Source of the DNA: Amia ocellicauda
Taxonomy: Eukaryota; Chordata; Actinopteri; Amiiformes; Amiidae
Assembly (NCBI RefSeq): GCF_036373705.1
Contig: NC_089851.1
Coordinates: 2,133,001-2,197,000 of the forward strand
DNA: 64,000 bases
Reading direction: 5' to 3'
Each line of letters starts with the position of its first letter. The stretch's first letter is position 1. Of this stretch, positions 60,603 to 64,000 are shown in pieces. The position numbers and the translations under genes were made by a program. The notes under the pieces were generated by a model. That model saw nothing but the letters and a program-made list of their open reading frames with translations. It made no database searches and was not told the DNA's origin.

Positions 60603-62215
60603 CCCCTTTTCCACTGGAATATGCGAGCCATGCCGGAACCAGTCTGCTGCAGCGCGGCTCCTTACCCACTGGCAATTTTGTCAACCTGACCCGAACCAGG
60701 CTGTGAATTTTCGGCCCTGCTACTTACCTAGTGCTGGCCTGGGACCGAGCCGTACGGGGGGAGGACTTAACTGAACTCGTCTTCACATAGCATCAGCCTA
60801 ACCGATTACTAGGTCTAAATACATTACAAAAACTTAATACATTAATAAAATACACCACAAATACTTAACAAACTAATATTGCTATTTATATACTGGTAAA
60901 AGAATTGTAGGATTGATCTACACAACAAGTTTAAATTAATTAATGTGTTACTGTTCCGAGTGATAGCACTTCATCTGTAACTTAAGTTAGGCCTTTTACC
61001 TCCAACATCTGAAAACTTTTTTTAAAACTCGCCAATAAAAAGCCAAAAATACACTACCATCACTTAGCAGACGCTCTTAGCAGACTCCAGGGCAAGTTAC
61101 ATTTGCACCCAGTGCTTAATTTGTAAATCAGAAGGTGCCGGAACGCAAAGTGTATATGAGAGCGGAGGTTGGACGAGGCAGGCGCTGGTCCTGGAACAGT
61201 GCAGCATGTGAGAACGGATGGTGACCGGTGGTGGGGGGGTTGGCGACGGTCCAAAACCGTGAGAGTGGGAGGGGGGAGGGTGACAGTTAAAACCCGAGAT
61301 CCGGCAGGATCCGGCATAAATTAAGCAATGGGGATACCCCAAAACAGGTGCCAGATCTAAATTCAGAGGTATTCGTCAGGCACGCAACTCAGGCATTGAA
61401 CATAAAAACATAAGAACATGAGAAAGTGTCCAATCGAGAGGAGGCCATTTGCCCCATCGTGCTCGTTTGGTGTCCATTAATAACTGAGTGTTCAAGGATC
61501 CTATCCAGTCTGTTTTTAAATGTTCCCAAATTGTCTCTTCAGCCACATCGCTGGGGAGTTTGTTCAGATTGTGACGCCTCTCTGTGTGAAGAAGTGTCTC
61601 CTGTTTTCTGTCTTGAATGCCTTGAAGCCCAATTTCCATTTGTGTCCCGGGTGCGTGTGTCCCTGCTGATCTGGATAAGCTCCTCTGGTTTGATGTGGTC
61701 GATGCCTTTCATGATTTTGAAGACTTGGATCAAGTCCCCACGTATTCTCCTCTGTTCCAGGGTGAAAAGTTTCAGGTCCTCAGTCTCTCAGTAGGACATT
61801 CCCTTCAGACCTGGAATAAGTCTGGTTGCTCTCCTCTGAACTGCCTCTAGAGCAGCGATATCTTTCTTGAAGTGTGGAGCCCAGAACTGTCCACAGTATC
61901 CAGATGAGCTCTAACTAGTGCATTGTACAGTCTGAACATCACTGCCCTTGTTCTCAATTCTACACTTTTGACAATATACCCTAGCATTGTGTTTGCCTTT
62001 TTTATTGCTTCCCCACATTGTTAGGATGGAGAAAGTGAGGAGTCCTCATAGACTCCTAGGTCTTTCTCATGCGTTACTTCATCTAGTTCTGTTCCTCCCA
62101 TAGTGTAATTATAGTGGACATTTTTGTCACTTGCAGTGGATACACAGGCCAGCTCAGCTCAGCTCGACTCGGCTTGCTTCCGGTGCGGCTCGGATATGCC
62201 AGTGGAAAAGGGGCT
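60603..62215. mobile_element. DNA-transposon-like insertion with CCCCTTTTCCACTGG ends
   Basis: The left end CCCCTTTTCCACTGGAATAT and the right end ATATGCCAGTGGAAAAGGGG are inverted. The element separates two parts of the same minus-strand LINE. It holds the dispersed GGTTTTGGACCGTCGCC repeat (61056-61312) and a CR1 fragment. The target duplication is not resolved. Confidence 0.55.
61376..62125 (-). mobile_element. CR1-type LINE fragment at the outer edge of the right arm
   Basis: The fullest copy in this region, running from the 3' end (LDWTLSHVLMFL) through RDTRTR and IQVFKIMKGIDHIKPEELIQ to the RT C-terminus. Palindrome homology stops inside it at 61571. Confidence 0.85.
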
Positions 62216-62224
62216 TCAGTGAGT

Positions 62225-62690
62225 TAGGGTCGGCACTGGATTTCTTAACAAGTGGTTTAATTACAGCTATTTTAAAGGATTTGGGAACAGATCCTGAGGA
62301 TAAAGAGGCATTAATAATAATGTGTAGTATGTGAATAATGAATGTCAGAGATTGTTTTAGCAGTTTAGTGGGAATTGGGTCTGTGGGCAGGTTGTAGTTT
62401 TCATTTTATTAATTAAGGAGACCAATTCCTAGTGATTTACTGTGTTAAACGAGTCCAAGGTAGGCAGGGGCTGAGAAGGACTGCATGCTTCGGCTATAGT
62501 ATCTCTGTGTGTTTCCAGTTCTATCTGTTTTCTAATGCCATCGACTTTGCAGTTGAAATGATACATGAAGTCAAAGCAGGTGATATAGGGGGGGATGACC
62601 TCGGAAGGCATTACCTGCTGATCAGTAAATGTCGCTATTGTGTAAAAAGAAAATGCGGGTTATTCTTATGCATCTCTATTAAATTAGATT
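62225..62690 (-). mobile_element. LINE remnant (pre-RT/RT N-terminal part)
   Basis: On the minus strand: FDFMYHFNCKVDGIRKQIEL, then SPSQPLPTLDSFNTVNH and, after frame changes, SLSSGSVPKSFKIAVIKPL, the linker and first RT block of L2-type LINEs. Confidence 0.65.
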
Positions 62691-63470
62691 AGCAGGCAAA
62701 CCTAGCAGAGGACAGGGCTGCTTGTATCTTATTATACTGTCATTCCATGCCATGTGGAAGACCTCTAATTATGTAGCTCTAATATACTAATATACTAATA
62801 TTTGTGTATTATTTTGGTGCAGATAATGAATTCTGACCAGTTTTCACCAGAAATGGTACCGTTTCACCAGATCACGCTAATGTCACTACCCTTGATGTTG
62901 AAAAATTGCACAAGAAAAAGTTGTATGTTGTAATACTGTGCTGTCTGCACCTCATGGATACATTCTTGAGAAGCAATTATTTCAGGTGTCAGGTCAGGTC
63001 AGCTACTCTTCAAGTAAACCACACTTGTGCAAGACAGGATGTACCAAGAGGAAGTTCTTATTTTTACTTAATAACTGCTTTTGACTAAACCCATAATCTA
63101 AACAATAGACCCATTCACTACTTACATTTTGTAATGAAACTGCAAATGGCAATCTCAGAAAACTGGTACGAACCAGATTGTGTTTACAGTTCCTGGTGAA
63201 AACTGTGGTTTGTGGTTTGAAAGCTAATAAAAGTGCAATGTCACCCAAGGAAGTTGTCAAAATGATAAATGATACACACTTGTCTTTTTCTTGTGCTTAT
63301 GATTATAATTATTTATCCAAATTATACTTTCCCTGTATGTTACAAAGGCTGAACATGGTTTATGAGGTTGAGTTTGAGTTGATCAGTTATGGATTACACT
63401 ACTTTGATTTGTACGCAGTGACTGGATGACTTCCAGCATTTTCCTAAATCTTTGCTTCCTGATAACTAGT
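62691..63470. other. No feature recognised
   Basis: AT-rich sequence with short ORFs lacking family features. Confidence 0.45.
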
Positions 63471-63475
63471 GTGCT

Positions 63476-64000
63476 GTAACGTCCTCAAGGACCAAAGGAA
63501 AGGATCCAAGTGCAGGCTTAGAGTTGAAGCAGATAATCCGATAAGGGCAAACGATAGAGCGTAAACAGGGACAGTCCAGGTCAATCGATCAAGCGAACAG
63601 GCTAGTGGGCAGATCCAAAAAGGGGTAAACGAGAGAGGGAAGCAAGAGGTCAATATACACGGTAAGGCAATCAAGAAACAATGCTCAGAATTGATCCAGG
63701 AGAGAATGCAAGACTTCACGATTATGCTGGGAAACAGAGGGGTTTAAATACTATGTAGGGGAGAGGGTTTGAACTAGGTGAAGGAGTGATTAGCCAATGG
63801 TAAAAGAGGAAGACAGAACAGGTGCACCTGTAAGGAAAGAATATGTAGAAACTGGTTGTGCTGGATAGAGGAAAGGAGAAGCACTAGATTAGTATTCGGG
63901 AGAGGGAGACCTCTGGTGGTAGGAGCAGGGGAGCAGGGGAGACCGTGACGTGCGGTCAGTCTTTGCACAGTGTTGTCTTGGGAGTCAGGTTTTTGAAGCA
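63476..64000. mobile_element. Possible LTR retroelement end, cut by the window edge
   Basis: Starts TGTAACGTCC like Gypsy-type LTRs and continues with the purine-rich leader-like sequence frequent near fish LTR elements. The other end lies outside the window, so this is weak. Confidence 0.3.

Larger units (their letters stand above)
56237..61571 (-). repeat. Large inverted repeat (palindrome), right arm
   Basis: Reverse complement of 47251-55329. It has an extra Tc1 copy (58073-59293) and lacks the 3.96-kb left-arm block. Most of the 48-55 kb content is mirrored here. Confidence 0.95.

Overview
The window looks like a stretch of a ray-finned fish genome. The evidence is spliced genes with GT/AG introns, a pair of fish-type B-lectin (GNA-like mannose-binding) genes, and a typical fish repeat load: Tc1/mariner, hAT, PIF/Harbinger, L2 and CR1 LINEs, tRNA-type SINEs, and solo LTRs. 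SINE/LINE tails of the type GCAGACGCCCTTACCCAGGG are frequent. That suggests a repeat-rich fish, perhaps an early-branching lineage such as gar, bowfin or sturgeon, but the sequence does not fix the species. No bacterial genes, rRNA, credible tRNA gene or CRISPR array was seen.

Region 1 (about 1-31 kb, plus strand) holds an unrecognised secreted-protein gene made of small symmetric exons. Exon 1 encodes a signal peptide. The following exons all begin and end in phase 0. They belong to four kinds: a CxGC module (36-38 codons), an N-glycan-rich module (36 codons, five sequons), an acidic linker (18 codons), and a basic linker (16-22 codons). These cassettes recur about five times. There are two alternative stop-bearing terminal exons (24957-25085 and 29012-29143), one decayed terminal exon (about 18850), and two further possible exons downstream (29611-29748, 30830-30856). 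The middle of the gene is a tandem segmental duplication (12641-18985 and 20153-25085). A 978-bp probable solo LTR sits in only one copy. One intron carries a 3.9-kb hAT element with a perfect 8-bp target duplication, and a full-length Tc1-like element lies inside it.

Region 2 (about 31-46 kb) holds two minus-strand B-lectin genes 11,980 bp apart. Each has two coding exons, a TATA-bearing first exon and a poly(A) signal. Between them lie a PIF/Harbinger element (broken HARBI1-like transposase with an intron, plus a divergent Myb/SANT-like ORF), a retroviral-type fragment with a primer-binding site, a solo LTR and an internally deleted L2 LINE.

Region 3 (about 47-62 kb) is a large, nearly identical inverted repeat. 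The arms are 47251-55329 and 56237-61571, around a spacer of about 0.9 kb. All four arm ends lie in copies of the same CR1-type LINE. Each arm has its own later insertions. The left arm has a 3.96-kb block with nested Tc1 elements, flanked by 160-bp direct repeats. The right arm has a Tc1 copy placed inside a solo LTR that both arms share. The last 2 kb hold LINE remnants and LTR-like sequence with no gene I can support.
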